From assembly GCF_020923435.1 (NCBI RefSeq), contig NZ_CP087263.1:3615970-3679969 (forward strand): a stretch of 64,000 bases of DNA, in the 5' to 3' direction. A program made the translations under genes and the position numbers. The notes beneath the pieces were generated by a model. The model did not search any database. It was given only the letters and a program-made list of their open reading frames with translations, and was not told the DNA's origin. Below are positions 15,429-23,404 of this stretch, one piece after another. Positions within the stretch are counted from its first letter, which is position 1. Each line of letters opens with the position of its first letter. Origin of the DNA: Brevibacillus humidisoli. GTDB taxonomy: Bacteria > Bacillota > Bacilli > Brevibacillales > Brevibacillaceae.

Positions 15429-15631
15429 GGAGAGTAGCTCTTTTCCGGAAGGAGCGACTTTTACCAGCCAGCCTTGCGGAGCCGGTCCGAAGCGGGGGCT
15501 TTCGGGCGCAACCCTGAAACACCTCGTAGCGATACCCCTTTTGCGACCGCCCGCTTCGGACTGGCGCAGCGGACAGTCCCGCTTCCTCGCAGGTTGGCAA
15601 CCGAGCGACTGGAGGTAAAGAGCTACTCTCC
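15429..15631. repeat. ~200-bp nested palindromic element
   Basis: GGAGAGTAGCTCTTT at 15429-15443 is matched by its exact reverse complement at 15617-15631. Inside, GCCGGTCCGAAGCGGG (15481-15496) faces CCCGCTTCGGACTGGC (15550-15565). The element would fold into a long two-tier hairpin. It is GC-rich, has no convincing frame, and lies between two outward-facing terminators. A non-autonomous mobile repeat or structured RNA is possible. Confidence 0.6.
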
Positions 15632-15656
15632 CCCGCGCTACTCCCCATGGACAGAC

Positions 15657-15683
15657 TAAAAGCTACCGCCAGAGTGGCTTTTC
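15657..15683 (-). terminator. Terminator after the HD-GYP gene
   Basis: AAAAGCTAC pairs with GTGGCTTTT (G-T allowed) around CGCCAGA, with A and T runs on either side. It closes the minus-strand HD-GYP gene and resembles the terminator at 15372-15399. Confidence 0.7.
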
Positions 15684-15703
15684 TTAGATTGACACTGCAT
15701 GGA

Positions 15704-16840
15704 TCACAGCGCATTCACAATCACAACATCCACATTTTTCTTCAAATCAATCTCATACGGACTGTCGATCGGGGTGCCGTCGGGCTCCCGGATCACTTTT
15801 ACCACCGGACGATGAAGCGTATCCAGATCCATGGAGGCGACCACTCCGATCTTTCCATTGCTGAGCAGAACCTTGCATTCCACCGGATAGACACAAATAT
15901 GCTTAAGGAACGTTTTAATCAGTGTGACGTCAAAGTATTTATTGCCCGCTGCATACAAATACTCAATCGCTTCGTGATGAGTATAGGCGCTGCGGTAATG
16001 ACGTGGAGAGGTTAGCGCATTATACACATCGCAGATGGCAACGATCTGAGCGTAGGGGTGGATCTGTGATTCTTTCAGCTGATAAGGATAACCCGTTCCA
16101 TCAAAGCGTTCATGGTGCTGCAAAGCGCATAAGGCGGCTGCCTTTGGAACCTCTCTGTGGCTGGTCAGAATCTGGTATCCATAAATCGTATGAACCTCCA
16201 ACTCCGTCCGCTCCCATTGAGTCAACGGGCCCGTGCTTTTGACCAGATGCTCCGACAGCTTGGTCATACCGATATCGTACAGCAAGGCCCCAATCGTCAG
16301 CTCCAGCAGCTGCTGATAGTCGTACTTCTGGGCGAGACCGACGATGCCGCTCGTAACCGCCACTTTCAGCGAATGATGAAACACAAAGAGATCCTTTTTG
16401 TAAAGGGCTACCAGTTGATCTAGGATGAACGGACTGGATACAATCTCTCTAAAAATTTTCCGATAGGACTGACGGAATGTATCTTCAATGTGGGAAAAGG
16501 CGATCAACCCTTTTACATGGTGCGAATCAAGAAATCCGGTTACCGTATCGCTAACCAACTTGTGGTCAATCGTCTGCTCGGTATCCGTATAGATCCGTTC
16601 GGCATCGGCATACGTCCGCTCCGGACCGTGCTTCAAGGATCCAGGTGTGTTCGGTTGGACTACCTTCTCCGGTTCTAATTCCTTAATATAAGCGGTTTTA
16701 ATATTCAGTTTTTTGAGCCGTTTAATCTGCTGCTCTGTAATGATTTTACCCTCTCCCAGCAATATATTCCCCGTCGGAGAATAGATCGGCTTAGCGAGGA
16801 CGTCACCACTGCACAAGCTCCAGACGCTGACTTCTTTCAC
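15704..16840 (-). CDS. HD-GYP-domain protein with atypical HD motif
   Basis: This 378-residue protein has an N-terminal region usual for Bacillota HD-GYP proteins (VLAKPIYSPTG, ITEQQIKRLKKLNI) and a C-terminal HD-GYP domain that normally hydrolyses cyclic di-GMP. The GYP signature HHERFDGTGYP and VAICDVYNALT are intact. The metal-binding HD pair, usually LLHDIGK, reads LLYDIGM: Tyr replaces His and Met replaces Lys. Start chosen: GTG 16840 (MKEVSVWSLCSGD), because farther starts overlap a small gene upstream. Activity may be lost or altered, leaving a possible c-di-GMP sensor. Confidence 0.85.
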   Translation of the reverse strand: MKEVSVWSLCSGDVLAKPIYSPTGNILLGEGKIITEQQIKRLKKLNIKTAYIKELEPEKVVQPNTPGSLKHGPERTYADAERIYTDTEQTIDHKLVSDTVTGFLDSHHVKGLIAFSHIEDTFRQSYRKIFREIVSSPFILDQLVALYKKDLFVFHHSLKVAVTSGIVGLAQKYDYQQLLELTIGALLYDIGMTKLSEHLVKSTGPLTQWERTELEVHTIYGYQILTSHREVPKAAALCALQHHERFDGTGYPYQLKESQIHPYAQIVAICDVYNALTSPRHYRSAYTHHEAIEYLYAAGNKYFDVTLIKTFLKHICVYPVECKVLLSNGKIGVVASMDLDTLHRPVVKVIREPDGTPIDSPYEIDLKKNVDVVIVNAL

Positions 16841-16872
16841 CTGAAACCCTACTTTCTGTTCACATTTACCGA

Positions 16873-17049
16873 CTACCCGATATGTGTCACTTTCCGCACA
16901 TGCTCCTCCTGCAATTCTTTTCCGTAAGGTCGATTCGCTGGCGGCCACTTCCCTCTCCTTTTGAGATCAGACAAGATGAGAGGCAGAACTTCCTCCACCA
17001 ACTTTTGACTCATTTTTTGACTCACCCGTATCGGTTCATCTTTGGACAA
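16873..17049 (-). CDS. Small protein, unknown
   Basis: This 58-residue protein opens MSKDEPIRVSQKMSQKLVEE and is rich in charged residues. TTG 17049 is placed 10 bp after GAGGAG; GTG 17058 is too close to that site. One amphipathic helix (QKLVEEVLPLILSDLKRRG) dominates, and no membrane segment is present. It ends 32 bp before the HD-GYP start and is probably co-transcribed. I do not recognise a family. Composition and spacing make it a credible gene. Confidence 0.5.
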   Translation of the reverse strand: MSKDEPIRVSQKMSQKLVEEVLPLILSDLKRRGKWPPANRPYGKELQEEHVRKVTHIG

Positions 17050-17274
17050 ACTGCTCACGCTCCTCTTCCATCATGCGAGAATGAACCGTGTTAACTCTAG
17101 TTTGAATGATAATTATTTATCAAACATCTGTCAACACGGGATCATGTTTCTTTACCTTTTTCATAGTTCTTTTGACCTCTGTCTTTTGATAGATATTTAT
17201 CAAAAATTGTATAGTTCTTTATGCTAGATATACAGATAAACTTGACTATAATGATGGTACGGAGGCGATAAGGG

Positions 17275-18252
17275 ATGAACTATTATCAACTGCTAAAGCA
17301 TTACATCGAACAGAGTGGTTTATCGCATCGAGAAATATCGAGGCAGTGCAAAGCGCGAGGAACACCCGTATCTCAGGCGTATATCAGCCAGATCGTCAAA
17401 CGGGATGTACCTCCCGCCTCTGATGAAGTAAACCGCGTGATAGCGACGGTGACCGGAGGTGATCCGGAAGCCTTGATCATTGCGGCCTACAAAGAGAAAG
17501 CCCCTGTACAGATTCGAGAACTGTTGGATCAAGCAGACAGTATCACGTCCCTGATCAACAAGTGTATTGACTCCCTGGTGGATGCGATGGTAGACGAGTC
17601 TGGCTATGTGGACAACCTCTACCGGGATCTATTGATCAGCGGTTTGATTGAGAACGGTATGGTGATTGAAGATGAGGAACAGTTTATGAAGTACGGCTAC
17701 CAAGCGAAATCATTTCTCAAATCACTCGATATTGAAGCAAAGTTGAAAATCTTTACGATGGTGGTCGACTCCTCTCTGGGAACCAGTCCCAAACAGGGAG
17801 AACCAGCGATCAGAAAAGCGGATAGGCCAAAAGCCACCCACAGACGGTCTCACGCCATCCTGCGAGTCCCGGTGCTGCGACGAATTCATGCCAAACAGCC
17901 CAACCCGCTCATGGAGGAACGAAATATCGTCACCTGGATCGAACTGGCCAACTATGGCGATTATCAGGACGGAGAGTTGTTTTTTCTAACGGTGCAGGAT
18001 GATTCCATGGCGGGCAGTCGCATATGCAACGGTGACAAGGTACTGGTCAAGATTCAGCCAACCGTTGAAAACGGAGAAATTGCAGTGGTCAATATCGACG
18101 AACAAGATGCGCTGCTGAGAAGAATCAAGAAAGTGGACAGCGACCTCGTGCTGCTCTATCCGGACAACCCTCACTATAAACCGCTTGTCACCCATCACCG
18201 CAACGTTCGCATTTGCGGCAAGGTAATCCAAGTACGCTTCAATCCGTCGTAA
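17275..18252 (+). CDS. HTH regulator with S24 (LexA-like) C-terminal domain
   Basis: This 325-residue protein has an N-terminal XRE-type helix-turn-helix (about 5-60, SHREISRQCKARGTPVSQAY), a helical middle, and a C-terminal S24 peptidase fold. Ser244 lies in VQDDSMAGS, the position of the LexA nucleophile. The partner Lys is missing: the expected T-x-K stretch reads DALLRRIKK. No Ala-Gly cleavage site is obvious in the linker. It is probably a phage-repressor-derived regulator that does not self-cleave. ATG follows a GGAGGCGATAAGG site. Confidence 0.82.
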   Translation: MNYYQLLKHYIEQSGLSHREISRQCKARGTPVSQAYISQIVKRDVPPASDEVNRVIATVTGGDPEALIIAAYKEKAPVQIRELLDQADSITSLINKCIDSLVDAMVDESGYVDNLYRDLLISGLIENGMVIEDEEQFMKYGYQAKSFLKSLDIEAKLKIFTMVVDSSLGTSPKQGEPAIRKADRPKATHRRSHAILRVPVLRRIHAKQPNPLMEERNIVTWIELANYGDYQDGELFFLTVQDDSMAGSRICNGDKVLVKIQPTVENGEIAVVNIDEQDALLRRIKKVDSDLVLLYPDNPHYKPLVTHHRNVRICGKVIQVRFNPS

Positions 18253-18371
18253 ATAATACTGAACAGGGAACTAGTCCAGACAGGGGACCCGTTCAAACAG
18301 GAAAAAACACCAGTCTTTCCATCTATCGATACCTATACCCGATATTCGCCAGATATAACCATCACATCCGA

Positions 18372-18395
18372 AAAGCCCGGCGAGCCGGGCTTTCC
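18372..18395. terminator. Bidirectional terminator
   Basis: AAAGCCCGGC and GCCGGGCTTT flank a GA loop at 18372-18393. It ends the S24-regulator transcript. The rest of 18253-18530 shows only the promoter and AAAGGAGGAGCG site of the next gene. Confidence 0.8.
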
Positions 18396-18530
18396 CTACC
18401 CAAACCACGCTTGTTTCAACCGTTTGACCCCCTGTTCCTCCAGCGGGATGGGCAGCACGTCAAAACTGTACATACTCATATCTACAGTTGTCCGCTATAG
18501 TGAGTATAAAAGAAAAGGAGGAGCGAAACC

Positions 18531-19115
18531 ATGTGTGCTCATTTTCAAACCGACAGGCCCGTACGATTTCTGGAAGGGAACCAGGTCTATTTGCGCCCGA
18601 TCGGCCTGGACGACACAGAACTCTACTTCCGGATGTTGTTTCACGACGAAACCAGGCGGTTGACGGGGACGCAGAAATCTTTTACGAAAGAACAGATCTA
18701 CCGATATATTGAGGGAAAGGGACACGATACGTCCAGCTTGTTGCTGCTGATCGCACTCCGGGAGACAGACGAGGTGATCGGCGACATCGCCCTGCAAAGC
18801 ATCGATCCAGCCAACCGCAGCGCCAACATCCGGATCGCGATCAACGACGATCGCCACCAGGGCAAAGGCTATGGCAGAGAGGCACTGCTGCTGCTATTAG
18901 ACTACGGGTTTGGCATCCTGAACCTGCACCGAATCGAGCTAAACGTCTTTTCCTACAACAAGCGAGCCGCTCATGTCTATGAAAAACTCGGCTTTCAACG
19001 AGAAGGCGTGCAGCGGGATGCACTCTACTACAACCACGAGTACCACGATTCGATCTTGATGAGCATTCTGGAGGATGAATACCGGGCGCTGCACGGCAAA
19101 AAGACGCCTTCGTAA
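18531..19115 (+). CDS. GNAT acetyltransferase, RimJ/RimL type
   Basis: This 194-residue GNAT protein transfers acetyl from acetyl-CoA to an amine, possibly a protein N-terminus or small molecule. Visible parts are VYLRPIGLDDTELYFRML, the IGDIALQSID strand, and the CoA-binding loop RHQGKGYGREAL with LNLHRIELNVFSYNKRAAHVYEKLGF. ATG follows AAAGGAGGAGCGAAACC. Its terminator hairpin immediately downstream was the target of the IS1182-type insertion. Substrate unknown. Confidence 0.88.
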   Translation: MCAHFQTDRPVRFLEGNQVYLRPIGLDDTELYFRMLFHDETRRLTGTQKSFTKEQIYRYIEGKGHDTSSLLLLIALRETDEVIGDIALQSIDPANRSANIRIAINDDRHQGKGYGREALLLLLDYGFGILNLHRIELNVFSYNKRAAHVYEKLGFQREGVQRDALYYNHEYHDSILMSILEDEYRALHGKKTPS

Positions 19116-19122
19116 GGCGTCT
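19102..19122. terminator. GNAT terminator hairpin, duplicated by IS insertion
   Basis: A 9-bp stem AGACGCCTT / AAGGCGTCT with loop CGT stands here and again, identically, at 20669-20689. Before insertion it would have been a bidirectional terminator with flanking A and T runs. The 21-bp direct repeat is the target duplication of the element between. Confidence 0.85.
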
Positions 19123-20567
19123 CAGATTGCAGACAAACTCCCTCGCTGAACGAACAGCAGAGGGCGTTTGTTTAATAATTTGATGAAAATACCGAAGGTG
19201 TTTTGATCCTTCACCTTTTGGCGACCTGATTTCCATAGCCAGGTCGCCATTTTTTTTAAGTTCATGGCAGCGAAAACAAGCATCGCCTGCATCGTGACCT
19301 TCTCCAGTCCTCGTAAGGTCGTCCAACGCATGCCATGCTTTTCCTTCATATCAGCGAATACACGTTCAATCGTTTCTTTCCGTTGGCTATAGATCTGTTT
19401 GTTTTCCTCGGTATGCCGGAGGTGGTCTACCTCTTCGAGGTAATCAGCCCAGATGTGGCGACTCACTCTCTTTGTGTAGTCTTTACTTTCCGTGCATTGT
19501 TTCAAAAACGGACAACTTCGGCAAACTTGAGAATTTGATCGATAGATACGGTACCCATCCTTGTTTGTTGTCTCATATGTTAAGATTTGCTCGTTCGGGC
19601 AGATGTAGCAGTCGAAATATTCATCATACACATATTCGTACTTTTTAAAAAAACCTTCTTTGGTGCGTGGTCTTGTGTAGGGCATAACGGGGCGAATCTG
19701 GTCATCAATCAGTGTTTTACTGATGTAAGGCGTCTTGTATCCGGAGTCCACCGCCACAGCCTGAGGTTGTTCGAACGTCTGTCGCACTTGATTCAAAACA
19801 TCCTCAAAAACCTGACTGTCATGCACATTGCCTGGCGTTACCTTTGCGCCAAGCACAAATCCATTTCGATCACATGCCGTATGAAAACTATAGGCAAATA
19901 CACGTTCCTTTTCCCCCTTTACAAACAATCCGCAATCCGGGTCAGTTGTGCTGACCTTCACCTCCTTCTTCGAAGTTTCTGTCTTTTTTTCAAGGGGCTT
20001 CTTTCCATGTGCAATACGATCCTGATTGATTTCTTCGTCCAGTAGCTCTTGATATTTCTTGGCTTGTTCTTCAACGATTTCTTTCACGTATTTATGCTTA
20101 TTCGCACTGGCTTTTACATGCGTAGCATCGATGAAAAGCACGTCAGGCTTCACGAATCCATGATGTACCGCCTCTTCCAATATTCGAAGGAAGATCGACT
20201 CGAAGAGTTGAGTATTCCGAAAACGGCGAACATAGTTCTTGCCTAGGGTCGTGAAATGGGGAATGGGCTGACTGAAGTCATAGCCAATGAACCACCGATA
20301 GGCAACATTGGTTTCGATCTCTTTAATCGTTTGCCGCATGGAACGAATACCAAAAAGATATTGGATGAGAGCAATTTTGACTAAGACTACAGGGTCAACA
20401 CTGGGTCTGCCGTTGTCATGACAGTAGAGGCTTTCCACTAAGTCATAGATGAATGAAAAGTCGATTGCATTTTCGATTTTTCGTACGAGATGATCTTTTG
20501 GCACCAACTCATCTAACGAGAATGCAGATATCTGATAACGGCCTTCGGCCTGTTGCTTATTAAGCAT
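19122..20567 (-). CDS. IS1182-family transposase
   Basis: This 481-residue DDE transposase starts MLNKQQAEGRYQISAFSLDE. An N-terminal IS1182-type DNA-binding region (VDPVVLVKIALIQYLFGIRS) is followed by the catalytic core (VLFIDATHVKASAN, AVAVDSGYKT), an inserted Cys-rich zinc-like segment (CYICPNEQI, CRSCPFLKQC) and TIERVFADMKEKHGMRWT with the catalytic Glu. ATG 20567 follows GGAGGTGGCATT. The last base of its TGA stop comes from the flanking target, not from the element. The frame is intact. Confidence 0.93.
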   Translation of the reverse strand: MLNKQQAEGRYQISAFSLDELVPKDHLVRKIENAIDFSFIYDLVESLYCHDNGRPSVDPVVLVKIALIQYLFGIRSMRQTIKEIETNVAYRWFIGYDFSQPIPHFTTLGKNYVRRFRNTQLFESIFLRILEEAVHHGFVKPDVLFIDATHVKASANKHKYVKEIVEEQAKKYQELLDEEINQDRIAHGKKPLEKKTETSKKEVKVSTTDPDCGLFVKGEKERVFAYSFHTACDRNGFVLGAKVTPGNVHDSQVFEDVLNQVRQTFEQPQAVAVDSGYKTPYISKTLIDDQIRPVMPYTRPRTKEGFFKKYEYVYDEYFDCYICPNEQILTYETTNKDGYRIYRSNSQVCRSCPFLKQCTESKDYTKRVSRHIWADYLEEVDHLRHTEENKQIYSQRKETIERVFADMKEKHGMRWTTLRGLEKVTMQAMLVFAAMNLKKMATWLWKSGRQKVKDQNTFGIFIKLLNKRPLLFVQRGSLSAI

Positions 20568-20668
20568 AATGCCACCTCCAAAAATAACTATTGAAAACGT
20601 AACATGTTCTATATTCAACAAAAAAGCCTGCAGACCCTGTTCCTTACGGAACTTTGTCTACAGGCTGA
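19123..20668 (-). mobile_element. IS1182-family insertion sequence, complete
   Basis: The ends, read inward, are CAGATTGCAGACAAACTCC (left) and CAGCCTGTAGACAAAGTTCC (right), an imperfect inverted repeat. The element is about 1546 bp and is flanked by a 21-bp duplication of a complete terminator hairpin. IS1182 relatives are known to favour palindromic targets. It carries one intact transposase. Confidence 0.92.
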
Positions 20669-20742
20669 GACGCCTTCGTAAGGCGTCTTTTGCGTCTAGT
20701 CGATATCATGGTATGGGCGGGGAGAGATATCGGAAGGAACCA

Positions 20743-21001
20743 TTAACAGCTGATTTCCTCCAGTTCCTCCGTCGTCAATCCCACGTTAAACGCTGCTTGC
20801 AGATGAACCCGTAGCTGCGGCTCTCTGCCGAGGACTGTCAGCATCGCAACCGTCGCAATCTCCCTCTCGCTGTACCATCGATAACCGGAGGATGAACGCC
20901 CAACGCGGTTGATCAGACCGATGCGCTCGTAATAACACAAGCGTATGCGCAGTAAGCCCGGTAATCGCGGCCGCTTCTTGAATAGAATACTTCTTATCCA
21001 T
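20743..21001 (-). pseudogene. MerR-type regulator fused to a carboxymuconolactone decarboxylase tail, frameshifted
   Basis: The minus strand starts MDKKYSIQEAAAITGLTAHTL, a MerR helix-turn-helix. After a one-base shift it continues CYYERIGLINRVGRSSSG and YRWYSEREI. The next residues, ATVAMLTVLGREPQLRVHL and NVGLTTEELEEI, are the C-terminal half of a carboxymuconolactone decarboxylase-type protein, not MerR. So a deletion joined two neighbouring genes, and a frameshift then broke the hybrid. It lies just beside the IS1182-type element. Confidence 0.7.
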
Positions 21002-21068
21002 AGCCACATGATACACCTTAGAGTGCACGCAAAGGCAAGCGAGCAGATTCGCCAACCCGTTGTGCTCC

Positions 21069-22151
21069 TCAGCGAGTAAGGTAAAAATCGCTTTGCGTCA
21101 GTTCTTTTCCATTTATAATAATAGAAAGCCGATGCTTGCCTGGATAATGCTTCCGGGTTGTCAGATCCTTGAAGTGGTGGATTCGTTCGTATCGCCGCTC
21201 GGCCGAGTCATATGTGTTCTCCGTCACCTTAAACAGCTTTCGCGACGTAGTGCCGTTTGCCTTGACAAAATCAATCCCGTACTCGACCCGCAGCCGCTGA
21301 GGCAAAGCAGTATTGGCACGGACCGCAAACGAAAAGCTGAGCGAATCGCCAATCGACAGCCTCTCCCTAGCCAGTCTCAAGCCGCTTACTGTCACGTCCG
21401 GTGAAAGCGCAAAGCCAAACAGGGAGAGCACCTCTGGATCACCCTTGCGCAGCAGACCGCGGCAGCCGTGTTTGACGATCCAATCGGTATGTGGATTCTC
21501 TCCATACCACTCGCGGGCCAGTTGTTTCACCCTCTCAGGGTGATCCTTGGACAGATCATTCAGGTTGTTAGCCACACTTTTTTGCACATACGCAGACGAA
21601 TCCCGCTTCAGCCGCTCCAAGATGGGGACGATGGGCGCGGGATCAGCTTTAAACATGTCCAGGGCCATCGCCCACGGCAGCCGAGGACGGCAGCCCTCGC
21701 TGGCCAGTCGTCTGACGTGATGATCCGGGTGGCTGGCCCAATCCATCATCTGCGCCATCATTCTTTCAGGATCTTGTACGATATATGGGCGCACGGCAAA
21801 CTCAGCACTGGAAAACGGCGTAAACCGCTCCAATGCGGGAATGGAAACCGCCCAATCGTCAAGCCCATACGCCTCGACGAAATCGGGGAAAAACAGGTAT
21901 TCCACTCCTCTGCAGTGGGGGGCAATCGCAGACAAGATCGATACAGCATCGCGGTAGGAAGCCGGCAGCGTCTGTCGCAGCGCCGTACTGATGTGGCGGA
22001 TGCGTTGTTTCAGTTGTTCCTGCTCCCAGCGCTCGTCGTAGATCAACACCAGAAAGCGCGCTGTATCAAATGCCGGATATTCTTGTCGGACCACGGAAGC
22101 AAACTGCTCCAAAAACGGCCGATTGTACTTATCCTTAAAAGTGTCAGCCAT
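21069..22151 (-). CDS. DNA alkylation repair protein (AlkD/AlkC-like HEAT glycosylase)
   Basis: This 360-residue protein belongs to the HEAT-repeat DNA glycosylases that remove alkylated bases without flipping them. Typical segments are FVEAYGLDDWAVSIPALERFT, the HPDHHVRRLASEGCRPRLPW repeat, YVQKSVANNLNDLSKDHPE and the catalytic-region HTDWIVKHGCRGLLRKGDPE. The last ~115 residues form a beta-rich Ig-like tail (GLRLARERLSIGDSLSF), a feature of the AlkC-type longer members. ATG follows AAAGGTGATGGCAG. Nothing in the context shows control by an Ada-type regulator. Confidence 0.88.
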   Translation of the reverse strand: MADTFKDKYNRPFLEQFASVVRQEYPAFDTARFLVLIYDERWEQEQLKQRIRHISTALRQTLPASYRDAVSILSAIAPHCRGVEYLFFPDFVEAYGLDDWAVSIPALERFTPFSSAEFAVRPYIVQDPERMMAQMMDWASHPDHHVRRLASEGCRPRLPWAMALDMFKADPAPIVPILERLKRDSSAYVQKSVANNLNDLSKDHPERVKQLAREWYGENPHTDWIVKHGCRGLLRKGDPEVLSLFGFALSPDVTVSGLRLARERLSIGDSLSFSFAVRANTALPQRLRVEYGIDFVKANGTTSRKLFKVTENTYDSAERRYERIHHFKDLTTRKHYPGKHRLSIIINGKELTQSDFYLTR

Positions 22152-22229
22152 CTGCCATCACCTTTCGGAGAGAGATAGATATCGGGAAACGAGCATGGAA
22201 GAGCTAGCAGATTCAGACAAGCACTCGCT

Positions 22230-22327
22230 TGCCTCTCCTGCCTACTTGCTGAGATCACTTTGTCCGTTCCCTCCTTCAACTTGAATAATACCAGTTCTAT
22301 TACGGTTTGGTGGTTGTCCTGCTTCAT
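22230..22327 (-). pseudogene. N-terminal remnant of a small monooxygenase-like protein
   Basis: ATG 22327 opens MKQDNHQTVIELVLFKLKEG followed by TDKV, like the first strand of small ABM/DUF-type proteins (IELVLFKLKEGTD). After about 32 residues the sequence loses all resemblance and runs into the alkylation-repair gene. A deletion seems to have removed the body. The rest of 22152-22453 holds nothing else I can support. Confidence 0.4.
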
Positions 22328-22453
22328 CTCTTTCCAATCCCCTTTCTTCCGCGTGTATGGAGATGTCATCCACCTCACACCACCACCGTATCACGGAATG
22401 GTGTCAGGGCTTGTCACCGTTTCATGCTCTTGTAAAAGAAGAGGTGATCGTGT

Positions 22454-23404
22454 ATGTCAAAAGCGAGACGTTTGATCGAACTGATGATAACCGTCAATAC
22501 AAAACGAAAGTTTACAGTCAAGGAATTGGCTGATGAATTCGGCGTGTCCAAACGAACGATCCTCCGCGATTTGCAGGAGCTCTCAGAAGCAGGCATTCCG
22601 TTGTACTCCGAGGTTGGCGCAAGCGGCGGCTACCAAATACTGAAAGAAAAAATGCTTCCGCCCATCTCCTTCTCCGAAGAGGAAGCGGTGGCCATGTTCT
22701 TTGCTTATCAATCGTTGCAGTATTATTCCTCCCTCCCCTTTGAATCGGAGTCCATCTCAGCGCTAAAAAAGTTTTTTCACTATTTGCCCAGCCAGGTGAA
22801 ACAGCGGATAAACGAACTGCAAGGGCGGATTACCTTCTGGACCCCTGCCCGCAACCTGCCCGTCCCTCATTTGAACGAGTTGCTGAACCACGCGATCGAA
22901 CAACAGATCGTCATGATCCGCTACCACTCCGCCACGGAAACCAGGGAGCGGGACATCCAACCGATCGGCGTATACGCGATGAACGGTCTCTGGTACTCTC
23001 CCGCTCACTGCTTTTCAGCCGGGGAGATACGGGTGTTTCGGGTAGACCGCATCGAACAACTCTCACTAGCTGCCGACCAATCGCGAAAAGTAGATTTTTC
23101 TGCTGACACCATCCAAAAGTACCTGGAGGCAGAAGAGACCGCTGGTACCTTGCCGCTGGTAGTGAAACTGAACCGGCAAGGCGTAAAGCGATGCGAGTCT
23201 GAACCCTGGCTCTCCCAGTCGCTTGTCGTTTACCCGGATGGTACTGGTCTGTTGCAAATGAAGATGCGGCCCGATTATCTGCCATGGGCGGCCCGCTTCT
23301 TCCTGAGCTGCGGTACGGATGCGATCGTGGAAGAACAGGAACCGCTGCGTAACCAGATGAGAGAGATGATCACTGCGCTGCACGCGAGCTACAACCAGTC
23401 CTAA
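22454..23404 (+). CDS. YafY-type HTH-WYL transcriptional regulator
   Basis: This 316-residue protein has an N-terminal HTH_11 winged helix (MSKARRLIELMI, TVKELADEFGVSKRTILRDL) and a WYL domain (about 140-230; IEQQIVMIRYHSATETRERD, ALWYSPAHCF-type strand, FRVDRIEQL). A C-terminal WCX-like extension follows. WYL proteins usually bind a nucleic acid or small ligand and regulate neighbours. The gene ends convergently against lctP, overlapping it by 4 bp. ATG follows AAGAGGTGATCGTGT. Confidence 0.88.
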   Translation: MSKARRLIELMITVNTKRKFTVKELADEFGVSKRTILRDLQELSEAGIPLYSEVGASGGYQILKEKMLPPISFSEEEAVAMFFAYQSLQYYSSLPFESESISALKKFFHYLPSQVKQRINELQGRITFWTPARNLPVPHLNELLNHAIEQQIVMIRYHSATETRERDIQPIGVYAMNGLWYSPAHCFSAGEIRVFRVDRIEQLSLAADQSRKVDFSADTIQKYLEAEETAGTLPLVVKLNRQGVKRCESEPWLSQSLVVYPDGTGLLQMKMRPDYLPWAARFFLSCGTDAIVEEQEPLRNQMREMITALHASYNQS

